Assembly: GCF_026898135.2 (NCBI RefSeq)
Contig: NZ_CP114035.2
Location: 2,769,501-2,833,500 of the forward strand
Reading direction: 5' to 3'
From: Pseudomonas fortuita
GTDB taxonomy: Bacteria > Pseudomonadota > Gammaproteobacteria > Pseudomonadales > Pseudomonadaceae
Length of the DNA: 64,000 nucleotides
Numbering within the stretch: the first letter of the stretch is position 1; each line of letters begins with the position of its first letter. Positions 54,532-63,779 of this stretch are shown here, piece after piece. Below the pieces are notes generated by a model. It had not been told where the DNA came from, made no database searches, and worked only from the letters and a program-made list of their open reading frames with translations. The position numbers and the translations under genes are program-made.

Positions 54532-56484
54532 TCAGAGCGACCAGGCAACCGTCAGGCCGTCGTGAATCGCTTCTTCGGCGGTACGTGGTGCCAGGCAGTC
54601 GCCAATGCGCCGCACTTCTACCAGGCCGGCCAGCTCGCTGGCCAGGCTGTCTTGCGGCTGATGGCCCATGCACAGCACCAGCGTGTCGATGCCTTCGAAG
54701 ATCATGGGTTCGCCGCTGGCGGTGTGCTCCAGGTACACCGTGTTGTCGTCGCTGCCGTACAAGCGCGCGTAAGGGGTGACAGGGATGCCCAGGCGATGCA
54801 GTTCGCCGGCGAGCTGGTCACGCACGTAAAGCGGTAGGTTCTCGCCGCAATGGGTACCGTTGACGGCCAACTGCACCTGGTGCCCCTCGCGTACCAGGCG
54901 TTCGGCGATGCCAGGGCCGATCCAGTCGCAGCGCCAGTCCATCACCAGCACCGAACGCCCCAGCTTCACTTCGTTACGCAGTACTTGCCAGGCGTCCACC
55001 ACCTGCAGCTCGCCGCTGCGCTCGAACGCCGGCCAGTAGGGGGTGGCACCGGTAGCGGCAATGACCAGGTCGGGGTGTTCGCGTTCGACCAGGGCGCGGT
55101 CCACCCGGGTGTTGCGCACGACTTCGACACCGGCAAGGGCCATTTCCCGTTGCAGATTGGTACTGGCCCCGCCGAACTCGCTGCGCCGCGGTAGCAATTG
55201 GGCCAGCAGCACCTGGCCACCGAGCTGTGGGCCGGCCTCGTACAGCGTTACGTGGTGGCCGCGGGCGGCGGCCACGGCGGCAGCCTTCATGCCGGCGGGG
55301 CCGCCACCGGCGACGAGAATGCGCTTGGGCGTTGTGGTAGGCGTCAGCTGCCCATACTGCAATTCACGGCCGGTTTCTGGCCGCTGGATGCAGGAGATGG
55401 CCAAGCCGCGATGGAAGTGACCGATGCAGGCCTGGTTGCAGGCGATACAGGCGCGTACATCTTCGACCTGGCCGCGTTCGGTCTTGCTCGGCATCAGCGG
55501 GTCGCAGATCAGTGCGCGGGTCATGCCGCAAACATCGGCCTGGCCGCGTGCCAGGATCAGTTCAGCTTCCTGGGGCTGGTTGATGCGCCCGGTAACAAAC
55601 AGGGGTATGGCCAGCTGTTGCTTGAAGGTGCCGGCTTCTCTGGCCAGATAGGCTGGCTCGATGGCCATGGGCGGGACTATGTGCACGGCGCCGCCCAAGG
55701 ACGCCGATGTGCCGGCGACGATGTGCAGGTAGTCGAGTTGGCCCTGCAGGGCAATGGCTGCGGCCAGCGACTCGTCCTCGCTCAGCCCTTGGCTGTCGCG
55801 CTCGTCGGCGCTGATGCGCAGGCCGATGATGAACTGCTCGTCGGTGGCGGCGCGCACGGCGGCCAGCACCTCACGCAGAAACCTCAGGCGCTGTTCCAGA
55901 TCGCCGTTGTAGCCGTCGCTGCGCAGGTTCACCCGCGGGTTCATGAACTGTGCGGGCAGGTAGCCATGGCTTGCCACCACTTCGACGCCGTCCAGCCCAG
56001 CCTGGTGCAGACGCCGGGCCGCACTGGCGTAGCCCTGGACAATTTCGTCGATCATCGGCTGGTCCAGTGCGCGCGGCATCACCCGGAAGCGTTCGTTGGG
56101 CACCGAGGACGCAGAGTAGGCAACCGCCAGCAGGCCGTCTGCCGATTCCATGATCTCCCGGCCGGGGTGAAACAGTTGCGACAGCACCACGGTGCCGTGT
56201 GCATGGCAGGCTTCGGCCAGCTGTCGATAGCCGTCGATGCAGGCATCGTCGGTGGCCATCAGCACATGCGAGGTATAGCGGGCGCTGTCATGCACCCCCG
56301 CAACCTGCAGCACGATCAGGCCGACGCCACCGGCCGCACGGTCGCGCTGGTAGGCGATCAGCTTGTCGTTGACCAGGTTGTCGGTGGGCAGGCAGGTATC
56401 GTGGCCGGTGGACATGATGCGGTTCTTCAAGCGCTTGCCGCGGATCTGCAACGCTTCAAACAGGTGAGGGAAGGCGGTCTGCAT
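54532..56484 (-). CDS. NADH:flavin oxidoreductase, 2,4-dienoyl-CoA reductase/N-demethylase type
   Basis: The 650-residue protein has an Old-Yellow-Enzyme FMN barrel (about 1-335), a 4Fe-4S linker with CIACNQACIGHFHRG and a following Cys, and a C-terminal FAD/NAD domain (VAGGGPAGMKAA). This three-part plan is shared by 2,4-dienoyl-CoA reductase, trimethylamine dehydrogenase and demethylases of glycine-betaine-type compounds. NRIMSTGHDTCLP near the start and the gene setting favour an amine demethylase, but this is inference. Confidence 0.85.
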   Translation of the reverse strand: MQTAFPHLFEALQIRGKRLKNRIMSTGHDTCLPTDNLVNDKLIAYQRDRAAGGVGLIVLQVAGVHDSARYTSHVLMATDDACIDGYRQLAEACHAHGTVVLSQLFHPGREIMESADGLLAVAYSASSVPNERFRVMPRALDQPMIDEIVQGYASAARRLHQAGLDGVEVVASHGYLPAQFMNPRVNLRSDGYNGDLEQRLRFLREVLAAVRAATDEQFIIGLRISADERDSQGLSEDESLAAAIALQGQLDYLHIVAGTSASLGGAVHIVPPMAIEPAYLAREAGTFKQQLAIPLFVTGRINQPQEAELILARGQADVCGMTRALICDPLMPSKTERGQVEDVRACIACNQACIGHFHRGLAISCIQRPETGRELQYGQLTPTTTPKRILVAGGGPAGMKAAAVAAARGHHVTLYEAGPQLGGQVLLAQLLPRRSEFGGASTNLQREMALAGVEVVRNTRVDRALVEREHPDLVIAATGATPYWPAFERSGELQVVDAWQVLRNEVKLGRSVLVMDWRCDWIGPGIAERLVREGHQVQLAVNGTHCGENLPLYVRDQLAGELHRLGIPVTPYARLYGSDDNTVYLEHTASGEPMIFEGIDTLVLCMGHQPQDSLASELAGLVEVRRIGDCLAPRTAEEAIHDGLTVAWSL

Positions 56485-56662
56485 ACAGGCGGCTCCGGTG
56501 CGGTGTTGTTCTTGTTTTGTGTATGAAAGTGTAGCTCCAGTAAAAAATCAACTTGTTTTTTTACTGGTGCGCGACTAGGTTTTCATCACCCTCAGCGCGA
56601 GGGCGTGACCTCACAACAACAAGAAAACGGGCCCTTGGGGGCACCGGCAGGAGGAAACTTCG

Positions 56663-57715
56663 ATGCAGACAATTGCACGTGTTGCTGGCCTTTGGGCAAC
56701 GTTGCTGGCCGTTGGCCTGGGCACTGCGCAAGCTGCGCAAGCTGCGCCGCAGATGGTCGTGGTGGGCTATGGCGGCGCCGGCCAGAAGGCCCAGGATGAG
56801 GCAATCTTCAAGCCCTTCAGTGCCCAGGATGGCAGCAAGCTGATACAGAGCGAATACAACGGCGAAATGGCGCGGATCCAGGTGATGGCCGACACCGGCA
56901 ACGTCGATTGGGATGTGGTGCAGATCGAGGGGCCGGACTTGATGCGTGGCTGTGAGGAAGGTATCTACGAACACCTCGACTGGCAGCGCTTGGGCCATGC
57001 CGCCGACCTCATACCCGACGCGGCGCAGGATTGTGGCTCGGCTGCGCTGGTGTGGAGCGTGGCTATCGCCTACGACCGCAACAAGCTGGCGCAGGCGCCG
57101 GCCTCGTGGGCCGACTTCTGGGACGTGAACAAGTACCCAGGCAAGCGCGGCTTGCGCAAACGTGCGGTGTATAACCTGGAGTTTGCCCTGCTGGCCGATG
57201 GGGTCAAGGTAGAGGACGTCTATCAGGTGCTGTCGACGCCGGCCGGGGTTGACCGTGCATTCGCCAAGCTCAGCGAACTCAAGCCCTATATCCAGTGGTG
57301 GGACGCCGGCGCCCAACCTGCGCAGTGGCTGGCTGCAGGTGATGTGGTAATGACTTCGACCTACAGCGGGCGCATCGCCGTGGCGGCGCAGCAAGGCAGC
57401 CCGTTGGCCGTGGTCTGGCCTGGAAGCCTATATGGCATGGACTACTGGGCAATCATCAAAGGCTCGCGGCATGTCGACCAGGCCAAGCGGCTGATTGCCT
57501 ATGCCAATCAGCCGGATACCCAGGTGCGGTATGTGCAGCAGATTCCCTATGGGCCGACCAACACCCAGGCAGCCGTCAGGCTTGGCCCGGCCCTGGCCAG
57601 TTGGGTGCCCACCTCGCCGCAGAACTTGCAAGGGGCACTGGCGATGAATGTGGAATTCTGGGTCGACCATGGCGAAGAGCTGGAACAACGCTTCAATGCC
57701 TGGGCGAGCAAGTAG
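56663..57715 (+). CDS. ABC transporter substrate-binding protein, PotD-like (orphan)
   Basis: This 350-residue periplasmic binding protein has a signal peptide ending at TAQAAQAA. It matches the PotD/extracellular-solute-binding family 1 group: VGYGGAGQKAQDEAIFKPFSAQDG, VDWDVVQIEGPDLMRGCEEG and TYSGRIAVAAQQG. No permease or ATPase gene is near, so it must share a membrane complex encoded elsewhere or work as a sensor. It is divergent from the flavin oxidoreductase gene and 33 bases ahead of a class II aldolase gene. A good ribosome site, GGAGGAA, precedes the ATG. Confidence 0.88.
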   Translation: MQTIARVAGLWATLLAVGLGTAQAAQAAPQMVVVGYGGAGQKAQDEAIFKPFSAQDGSKLIQSEYNGEMARIQVMADTGNVDWDVVQIEGPDLMRGCEEGIYEHLDWQRLGHAADLIPDAAQDCGSAALVWSVAIAYDRNKLAQAPASWADFWDVNKYPGKRGLRKRAVYNLEFALLADGVKVEDVYQVLSTPAGVDRAFAKLSELKPYIQWWDAGAQPAQWLAAGDVVMTSTYSGRIAVAAQQGSPLAVVWPGSLYGMDYWAIIKGSRHVDQAKRLIAYANQPDTQVRYVQQIPYGPTNTQAAVRLGPALASWVPTSPQNLQGALAMNVEFWVDHGEELEQRFNAWASK

Positions 57716-57748
57716 TTTCAAGCCTCCTCATCTATAGAGATAACCACC

Positions 57749-58504
57749 ATGATCGCAACGGAACAGCGCTTGCGCCGGGAACTGGCTGCCTGCTATCGGC
57801 TGATCGCGCACTTTCGCATGAGCGACCTGATCTTCACCCACATTTCCTTGCGCCTGCCCGGGCCGGAGCATCACTTCCTGATCAACCCGTACGGGCTGCT
57901 GTTCGAAGAGATTACTGCCTCCAGCCTGGTAAAGATCGACTTGCAGGGAAGGCCAGTGCAACCTTCGCCACACCCGGTCAACCCGGCCGGCTTCGTCATT
58001 CACAGTGCTATTCATGCCGCTCGTGATGACGCCCAGTGCGTGCTGCACACTCACACCCGCGCGGGTTGCGCGGTAGCCGCGCTGGAGTGCGGCCTGTTGC
58101 CGGTCAACCAGATGTCCATGGAGTTTTACGGCCGGGTGGCTTACCACTCCTACGAAGGTATCGCACTGGATATGGACGAACAGCAGCGGTTGGTTGCCGA
58201 CCTCGGCGACAAGCCGGTGATGATCCTGCGTAACCATGGCCTGCTTGCTACAGGGCGCAGCGTGGCCGAAGCATTCTTGCGCATGTTCTACCTGGAGAAG
58301 GCCTGTGAGATCCAGTTGGCAGCGCAGAGTGCCGGCCACCTGATACTGCCGCCGGCAGCAGTGTGCGTGCATACCGAACGGCAGTTCAATGAGCCGGAGC
58401 GGGGGTTGAAACAGGGTGAGCTGGCCGACCCGGATGCGCTGCAGCTGGCGTGGGCAGCGTTGTTGCGAATGCTGGAAAAGGTGGCACCAGGTTATCAGGA
58501 TTGA
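57749..58504 (+). CDS. Class II aldolase/adducin-family protein
   Basis: The 251-residue cytoplasmic protein has zinc-site histidines in CVLHTHTRAGCAVAAL and LRNHGLLATG and begins with the family's YRLIAHFRMSDLIFTHISLRLPG. Such enzymes cleave or decarboxylate small hydroxy acids or are structural adducin-like proteins. It probably forms an operon with the upstream binding protein. The substrate is unknown. Confidence 0.87.
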   Translation: MIATEQRLRRELAACYRLIAHFRMSDLIFTHISLRLPGPEHHFLINPYGLLFEEITASSLVKIDLQGRPVQPSPHPVNPAGFVIHSAIHAARDDAQCVLHTHTRAGCAVAALECGLLPVNQMSMEFYGRVAYHSYEGIALDMDEQQRLVADLGDKPVMILRNHGLLATGRSVAEAFLRMFYLEKACEIQLAAQSAGHLILPPAAVCVHTERQFNEPERGLKQGELADPDALQLAWAALLRMLEKVAPGYQD

Positions 58505-58727
58505 GGCTGCGACCCGCTGATTTGGCAGGGGTGTGTCAGGCTCGGCACCGGAAAGCCTGCGATGTCACGGCGGGAGTACATGTGTTCTCCTGTGGTTGGC
58601 CCCGTACTGGGGGCCAGTAACAGTCACTGTTGCGCAACGACGGCGGGTAACTGTGCTGGTCCGCTTTTGAGGAATAGCCTTATGCTGTAACGAAATATGT
58701 CCACAAAGCCTGTAGAAGGAAGTCGCA

Positions 58728-59612
58728 ATGCCGCTCAAGGACCTGCTCATTGCCCTGGTGGTGATTGTCGCCTGGGGAGTCAACTTCGTGGTCATCAAGG
58801 TTGGCCTCGACGGCTTGCCGCCGATGTTGCTGGGGGCGCTGCGCTTCCTGTTGGTGGCGTTTCCGGCAATCTTGCTGGTCAAGCGGCCGAAACTGCCTTG
58901 GCGTTGGCTGATTGCCTATGGCGCGACGATTTCGCTGGGCCAGTTCGCGTTCCTGTTCCAGGCCATGTACAGCGGCATGCCGCCGGGCTTGGCCTCGCTG
59001 ATCCTGCAGTCACAGGCTTTCTTTACGCTGGGGTTCGCGGCACTGTTTTTGGGTGAACGGCTGCGCCTGGCCAGTGTGTTGGGGCTGCTGATAGCCGCCA
59101 GCGGCCTGGCGTTGATTGGTAGCGAAGATGGTGGCCATGTACCGCTGCTGGCGTTGGTGCTGACCTTGTGCGGTGGTGCCATGTGGGGCATGGGCAACAT
59201 CATTACCCGGCGTTTTGGCTCGGTTGACCTTGTGGCATTGGTGATCTGGGGCGGTCTGATACCGCCACTGCCGTTCCTGGCGTTGTCCTGGTGGCTGGAA
59301 GGGCCTGAGCGCATTGGCCATGCCCTGGCCAATATCAGCTGGAGCTCGGTGCTGGCACTGGTGTACCTGGCCTTCGTCGCCACCATGCTTGGTTACAGCC
59401 TGTGGAGCAAACTGCTGTCGCGCCACCCGGCCGGCAAGGTGGCACCGTTCTCGCTGCTGGTACCCGTGATTGGTTTGAGCTCGTCGGCGTTGTTGCTGGG
59501 CGAACGGCTGACCGCAATCCAGGGCTGGGGTGCCTTGCTGGTAATGGCGGGGTTGCTGGTGAACGTATTCGGCGCGCGTATCGGGCAAAGGTTGCGGGCG
59601 GTCACCGCGTAA
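58728..59612 (+). CDS. EamA-family (DMT) exporter
   Basis: This 294-residue inner-membrane protein has ten predicted helices in two EamA repeats. It begins LIALVVIVAWGVNFVVIKVGLDGLPPMLLGALRF, as RhaT/YedA-type drug/metabolite transporters do, and ends FGARIGQRL. A typical substrate would be an amino acid or metabolite. No ribosome site beyond GGAAG is seen. It is alone. Confidence 0.92.
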   Translation: MPLKDLLIALVVIVAWGVNFVVIKVGLDGLPPMLLGALRFLLVAFPAILLVKRPKLPWRWLIAYGATISLGQFAFLFQAMYSGMPPGLASLILQSQAFFTLGFAALFLGERLRLASVLGLLIAASGLALIGSEDGGHVPLLALVLTLCGGAMWGMGNIITRRFGSVDLVALVIWGGLIPPLPFLALSWWLEGPERIGHALANISWSSVLALVYLAFVATMLGYSLWSKLLSRHPAGKVAPFSLLVPVIGLSSSALLLGERLTAIQGWGALLVMAGLLVNVFGARIGQRLRAVTA

Positions 59613-59681
59613 GCCGCACAAATATGCTGCTTGGCGCTCTGTTAGAATCGGCCTCTTTATCCAGGTCAACGGAGCGCTTTC

Positions 59682-60002
59682 ATGATCATTACCACGACCA
59701 GCCAGCTCGAAGGTCGCCCGATTGCCGAATACTTGGGCGTCGTCAGCTCCGAATCGGTGCAGGGCATCAACTTCGTGCGCGATTTCTTTGCACGCTTTCG
59801 CGACTTTTTCGGCGGCCGCTCGCAAACGCTGGAAAGCGCCCTGCGTGAGGCGCGCGAGCAGGCGACCGAGGAGCTCAAGGCGCGGGCACATCAGTTGCGA
59901 GCCGATGCGGTAGTGGGTGTGGATTTCGAAATTAGCATGCCGTCGGTGCAGGGCGGCATGGTCGTGGTATTTGCCACCGGCACCGCGGTGCGGTTGAAGT
60001 AG
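59682..60002 (+). CDS. YbjQ-family protein (UPF0145)
   Basis: The 106-residue product is a complete YbjQ protein: TTSQLEGRPIAEYLGVVSSESVQGINFVRDFFARFRDFFGGRS, ...ATEELKARAHQLRADAVVGVDFE and a small beta-rich C-terminus. The fold is a dodecin-like pentamer. The function is unknown. GGAGCG precedes the ATG. Confidence 0.93.
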   Translation: MIITTTSQLEGRPIAEYLGVVSSESVQGINFVRDFFARFRDFFGGRSQTLESALREAREQATEELKARAHQLRADAVVGVDFEISMPSVQGGMVVVFATGTAVRLK

Positions 60003-60140
60003 AGCGGTCTGCCACTGGTCGGCTGTCGTGCGATTGTCCGGGTGGTCCGCAAATGACCGGCTAGTCTCTTTTTTACAGGCCGCGTTTTCTGGGCGACTTT
60101 TCTGGTTGCCGGCGCGACTGCCACTGGAGGGAGACAGGGC

Positions 60141-60329
60141 ATGAGCGAATCCTTTTTCGAAGACCTGAATGATGCGTTCCCGATCAACAGCCAAGTGCGT
60201 TGCGGCCAGGCGGCCTTCCGCCTCGGGTTCGCCCACATGACGCTGGATGATTCCGAACAGCTACAGCCTGCACACCTGCAGCGCAGTAAAAAAGGCCGCT
60301 TCATGCCGCGGGTTCCGCTGAAGAAGTGA
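60141..60329 (+). CDS. Small hypothetical protein, 62 residues
   Basis: An ATG with GGAGGGAG upstream opens a 62-codon frame beginning MSESFFEDLNDAF. The product is soluble with an acidic first half and a basic C-terminus (RSKKGRFMPRVPLKK). It is followed by a terminator, which supports a real gene. No family is recognised. Confidence 0.65.
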   Translation: MSESFFEDLNDAFPINSQVRCGQAAFRLGFAHMTLDDSEQLQPAHLQRSKKGRFMPRVPLKK

Positions 60330-60348
60330 CCCCGCCCCAGTACATAAC

Positions 60349-60369
60349 CCCGCCCAATGGCGGGTTTTT
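60349..60369 (+). terminator. Rho-independent terminator
   Basis: CCCGCC-CAAT-GGCGGG followed by five T residues, just after the 62-residue gene. Confidence 0.8.
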
Positions 60370-60470
60370 ATTGCGCTTTGTTGATCCGGCTCATGGCATT
60401 GCCGGGTAGCGCTCGCCGGCTGGCCAGGGTTGTGGTCTTCTGTCGTGGCATTCCAGCGACGGAGGATCGA

Positions 60471-60782
60471 ATGCTCATGCGAGTCAGGGAACAGACGTAT
60501 TGGCAGTGGGCCGACGCCCAGTTGCACAGCCGCAGCCACAACGAAGCTCTCAGTGACGGCACAACGCTGGATGTGCAGGTGCGCTTGTCACGTCTGGGGG
60601 CGACTCAGCTGTTTTTAGGGCTGTATGGAGCCGATGGGCGGGCAATGCTGGAGGAGTACTACCCTGCGCGGCCCGGGGAAACCATGACCCGTGCCTTGGT
60701 GTGGGGTGTGGACCGGGCCCGTGCGATGGCTACCGGTGCCCTGCCATTGCCGCAAAGCCGTTGCCGACGGCGCCAGGCATGA
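60471..60782 (+). CDS. Hypothetical protein, 103 residues
   Basis: The frame from ATG 60471 (or 60477) encodes RVREQTYWQWADAQLHSRSHNEALSDGT, then VRLSRLGATQLFLGLYGADGRAMLEEYYPARPGETMTRALVWGVDRARAMATG. The length, codon use and a terminator right after the stop support a real gene. No domain is recognised; the pattern of a small alpha/beta protein is seen. Confidence 0.65.
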   Translation: MLMRVREQTYWQWADAQLHSRSHNEALSDGTTLDVQVRLSRLGATQLFLGLYGADGRAMLEEYYPARPGETMTRALVWGVDRARAMATGALPLPQSRCRRRQA

Positions 60783-60785
60783 AAA

Positions 60786-60809
60786 AGCCCGGCCTATGCG
60801 GGCCGGGCT
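60786..60809. terminator. Bidirectional terminator between convergent genes
   Basis: A 9-bp stem AGCCCGGCC/GGCCGGGCT lies between the two converging hypothetical genes, with an A-run on its left serving as a T-run for the minus strand. Confidence 0.8.
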
Positions 60810-60828
60810 CAGATAAAGGTGAGAACCC

Positions 60829-61161
60829 TCAGTTGAGCGGTTCGATCACCTTGACTGCCTGCCGCTCACGGGCGGCGGGCCATTCTTGTTGCAGGGTCTG
60901 CAGCACGCGGCCGACGAATTCGGTATCGGCGGCGGCCTTCTTGCCGACGTAGCCCTGGCCACGGCGGTAGACCTTGAAGCGGGCACGCATGCTGGGCAGG
61001 TGCTCTTCGAATTCATCTTCGATCGTATTCGGTGGCAGGCGGTCGAGCCGCACCTCACCGGTTTGGCTAACCCACAGCAGGTGGTCGTCAAGGCTGTCCT
61101 TGCGTACAGCGAACAGCTGCGCCAGTTGGTCGATAGTCGGATTGTTGTTCAAGTTCATCAT
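60829..61161 (-). CDS. Hypothetical protein, 110 residues
   Basis: This frame begins MMNLNNNPTIDQLAQLFAVRKDSLDDHLLWVSQTGEVRLDRLP and continues with EHLPSMRARFKVYRRGQGYVGKKAA. The start is the ATG pair at 61158-61161 with GGGGG upstream. It is soluble, with a C-terminal helix. It resembles small conserved Pseudomonas proteins of unknown function; no domain is recognised. Confidence 0.7.
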   Translation of the reverse strand: MMNLNNNPTIDQLAQLFAVRKDSLDDHLLWVSQTGEVRLDRLPPNTIEDEFEEHLPSMRARFKVYRRGQGYVGKKAAADTEFVGRVLQTLQQEWPAARERQAVKVIEPLN

Positions 61162-61461
61162 AAAGCCCCCATTACCCATTCGTAGGTGATTTTCACAGTT
61201 GACGCTACCACGGTGTAGCGCACTACCAACGCTGCTACAGCAGCATCGCAACAGGGGCTTTCTCACGCTGCCTTTTGGACAGTTCCCTCTCCACGGACGG
61301 CCTGCGTTACCGCGCAAGCCGTCTGGAACACCCTTGCCACCGCTCCCGATCAGGGAGACGGCTTCATCATGCACAAGGGCGATGAGCGGCGTCAATCATT
61401 TTGTAGTGAATATTTTTACTCACTACATTTCTGTCTTTTTGTTCGACAATCGCCGTTTCCA

Positions 61462-62604
61462 CTACAGCCCGGACAGTATCTCGAAGGCTGCACGAACCCT
61501 GGCTTCGTTCGGGTAATTTCGATTGGCCAGCAACACTATTGCCAGCTGTTCACTGGGCACAAATGCGGCGTAAGCGCCGAAACCGCTAGTTGCACCGGTT
61601 TTGTTGTACCAGGCGGCCGGCAGTTGGGGCAGGGCGGGTTGCAAGCGCTTGGTTGGCTGCGGTTCACGGATCAGCCGCGCGCTGTTGCCATCTACCAGGG
61701 TGCCCAGCGTGACGGGGTAGGGATAACGCTCCCAGCCCAGGCCTTGGGTCATGGTGCCGACCTGGAAGTAGCCCTGCTGGGTGATGGCGGTTGCTTTAGC
61801 CAGTGCCGGTGGCAGGCCCTGGGGCTGCATGTGCAGCCGCACGTACTGCAGCAAATCGCTGGCGCTGGTCTTGATGCCGTAGGCTTCGTCGGCATACGGG
61901 CCGGGGCCGACGCGCACCGGTTTGTCGGCGTCGTCGTAACCTTGGGCATAAAGCCCCTGAGCACTGGCCGGGACCTGCAGATAGGTGTTTTTGAGGCCCA
62001 TTTTTGCCAGCAGCCCCTCGGACATCAGCGTAGAAAACGGTTGATGCTGTGCCCGTGCGGCCAGGTCACCGAACAGGCCAAGGCTGGGGTTCGAGTAGCA
62101 GCGCTGGGTGCCGGGTTTGGCACGGGGTTGCCAGTGGCGGAAGAAATCGACGACCTGTTGCGGTGTCTGCACCGCATCGGGGAACTGCAAGGGCAGGCAG
62201 TCGGCACTGTAGGCACCCAGTTCCAGCACCGTCGCGTCGCCGATGGGCGCCCCGGCCAGTGCCGGATGATAGTGCTTGGCCGGGGCTTCAAGGTCCAGCT
62301 TGCCCTCGGCGCTGGCCAGCGCGGCCAGGGTGGCGGTGTAGGTCTTGCTCAGCGAACCGATCTCGAACAGCGTGTCTCGGCTGACAGGCACATTGTCGGC
62401 CTTGCTGGCCACGCCATAGCTGAAGTAGTGCGCGTGGTCGCGTGCGTAGATCGCCACGGCCATGCCGCTGATTCCCTGCGCCTGCATCAACGGGCGGATG
62501 ATCTGGTCGACCTTGGCCTGCAATTGGTCGTCGGCCTGGGCGGCGGTGTGGCCCAGAATGAGTGTGATGACGGCTGCAAGCGCGGCCGGGCGGGAGAGGG
62601 GCAT
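61462..62604 (-). CDS. ampC: Class C (AmpC-type) beta-lactamase
   Basis: This 380-residue periplasmic serine beta-lactamase has a signal peptide ending at TAAQAD. The nucleophile motif is SLSK (Ser84, Lys87), the second motif is YSN in RCYSNPSLGLFG and the third is KTG in WYNKTGATSGFGAY. It should hydrolyse cephalosporins. No ampR regulator is adjacent, so inducibility is doubtful. P. putida strains carry such an AmpC chromosomally. Confidence 0.93.
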   Translation of the reverse strand: MPLSRPAALAAVITLILGHTAAQADDQLQAKVDQIIRPLMQAQGISGMAVAIYARDHAHYFSYGVASKADNVPVSRDTLFEIGSLSKTYTATLAALASAEGKLDLEAPAKHYHPALAGAPIGDATVLELGAYSADCLPLQFPDAVQTPQQVVDFFRHWQPRAKPGTQRCYSNPSLGLFGDLAARAQHQPFSTLMSEGLLAKMGLKNTYLQVPASAQGLYAQGYDDADKPVRVGPGPYADEAYGIKTSASDLLQYVRLHMQPQGLPPALAKATAITQQGYFQVGTMTQGLGWERYPYPVTLGTLVDGNSARLIREPQPTKRLQPALPQLPAAWYNKTGATSGFGAYAAFVPSEQLAIVLLANRNYPNEARVRAAFEILSGL

Positions 62605-62723
62605 GAGCGGGTCCTTTTGCGGAGCGTGTCCGTTGAGCGATACCGATGGGGGTTCCGGCGTTAGCGGCGGAAAGCCGTAGACCTTATCGTCTGCCCTTGC
62701 ACAATGACAAGACGGACACTGTG

Positions 62724-63716
62724 ATGAAGTATTTGCGGATGTTATTCGACAATTTCACCCTGGCTTTGCTTGGGGTGGTTCTGATCGCCACCGTCCTGCC
62801 TTGCTCGGGCGATGGTGCGGTGTATTTTGGCTGGCTGACCAACCTGGCCATCGGCCTGCTGTTCTTCCTGCATGGTGCCAAGCTGTCGCGCGAGGCAATC
62901 ATTGCCGGCGCCGGGCACTGGCGCCTGCACCTGCTGGTGTTTTCTTGTACGTTCGTGATGTTCCCGCTGCTTGGCCTGGCGCTAAAGCCTGTGTTCCTGC
63001 CACTGGTAGGCAACGAGTTGTACCTGGGCGTGCTCTACCTGTGTGCCTTGCCGGCCACGGTGCAGTCGGCCATCGCCTTTACCTCGCTGGCCCGCGGTAA
63101 CGTGCCAGCAGCCATTTGCAGCGCGGCGGCCTCAAGCCTGCTGGGTATCTTCCTGACCCCCTTGCTGGTGATGATGTTGCTGGGCGCCAGTGGTGACACC
63201 GGTTCTGGCCTGGATGCCGTGCTGAAGATCACCCTGCAACTGCTGGTGCCGTTTGTTGCCGGGCAGGTTGCGCGGCGCTGGATCGGCGCCTGGGTCAAGC
63301 GCAATGCGCGTTGGCTCAAGGTGGTGGACCAGGGCTCGATCCTGCTGGTGGTGTACACCGCTTTCAGCGAAGCCGTGGTCACCGGCTTGTGGCACACGGT
63401 ATCGCCGCAGCACCTGGCCGGGTTGTTCGCCGTGTGCGGGATTTTGCTGGCGGTGGTGCTGTTTGGTACCCGTGTGCTTGGCAAGGCATTGGGCTTCAAT
63501 CTCGAAGACCGCATCACCATCTTGTTTGCCGGCTCCAAGAAAAGCCTGGCTACCGGTGTGCCCATGGCTCAAGTGTTGTTCGTGGGCAGCGGTATTGGTG
63601 CGATGATCCTGCCGCTTATGCTGTTCCACCAGATCCAGCTGATGGTCTGTGCGGTGCTGGCGCAACGTTATGCTAGCCGTGAGCAGGGCGCCGAAGAGGC
63701 TTCGGCGGCGTCCTGA
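62724..63716 (+). CDS. Bile acid:sodium symporter family protein, YfeH-like
   Basis: This 330-residue membrane protein has about ten helices of the SBF/YfeH group: FFLHGAKLSREAIIAGAGHWRLHLLVFSCTFVMFPLLG, YLCALPATVQSAIAFTSLARGN and LFAGSKKSLATGVPMA. YfeH-type carriers probably move an organic anion with sodium. The start ATG at 62724 was chosen because the longer frame crosses the ampC promoter region. It is divergent from ampC. Confidence 0.88.
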   Translation: MKYLRMLFDNFTLALLGVVLIATVLPCSGDGAVYFGWLTNLAIGLLFFLHGAKLSREAIIAGAGHWRLHLLVFSCTFVMFPLLGLALKPVFLPLVGNELYLGVLYLCALPATVQSAIAFTSLARGNVPAAICSAAASSLLGIFLTPLLVMMLLGASGDTGSGLDAVLKITLQLLVPFVAGQVARRWIGAWVKRNARWLKVVDQGSILLVVYTAFSEAVVTGLWHTVSPQHLAGLFAVCGILLAVVLFGTRVLGKALGFNLEDRITILFAGSKKSLATGVPMAQVLFVGSGIGAMILPLMLFHQIQLMVCAVLAQRYASREQGAEEASAAS

Positions 63717-63734
63717 GCGCATGCGCAGTCCGCT

Positions 63735-63777
63735 ACCGGAGCGGCCTTGTATCGCGATGGGCTGCAAAGCAGCCCAT
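63735..63777. repeat. Single REP element
   Basis: GGAGCGGCCTTGTATCGCGATGGGCTGCAAAGCAGCCCA is a P. putida REP with a GGGCTGC/GCAGCCC hairpin, between convergent genes. Confidence 0.7.
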
Positions 63778-63779
63778 TT

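Noticed and set aside
55198..56526. 442-codon open frame on the plus strand opposite the flavin oxidoreductase
   Set aside because: It is a GC-rich antisense shadow of a well-supported gene; it has no ribosome site or recognisable domain.
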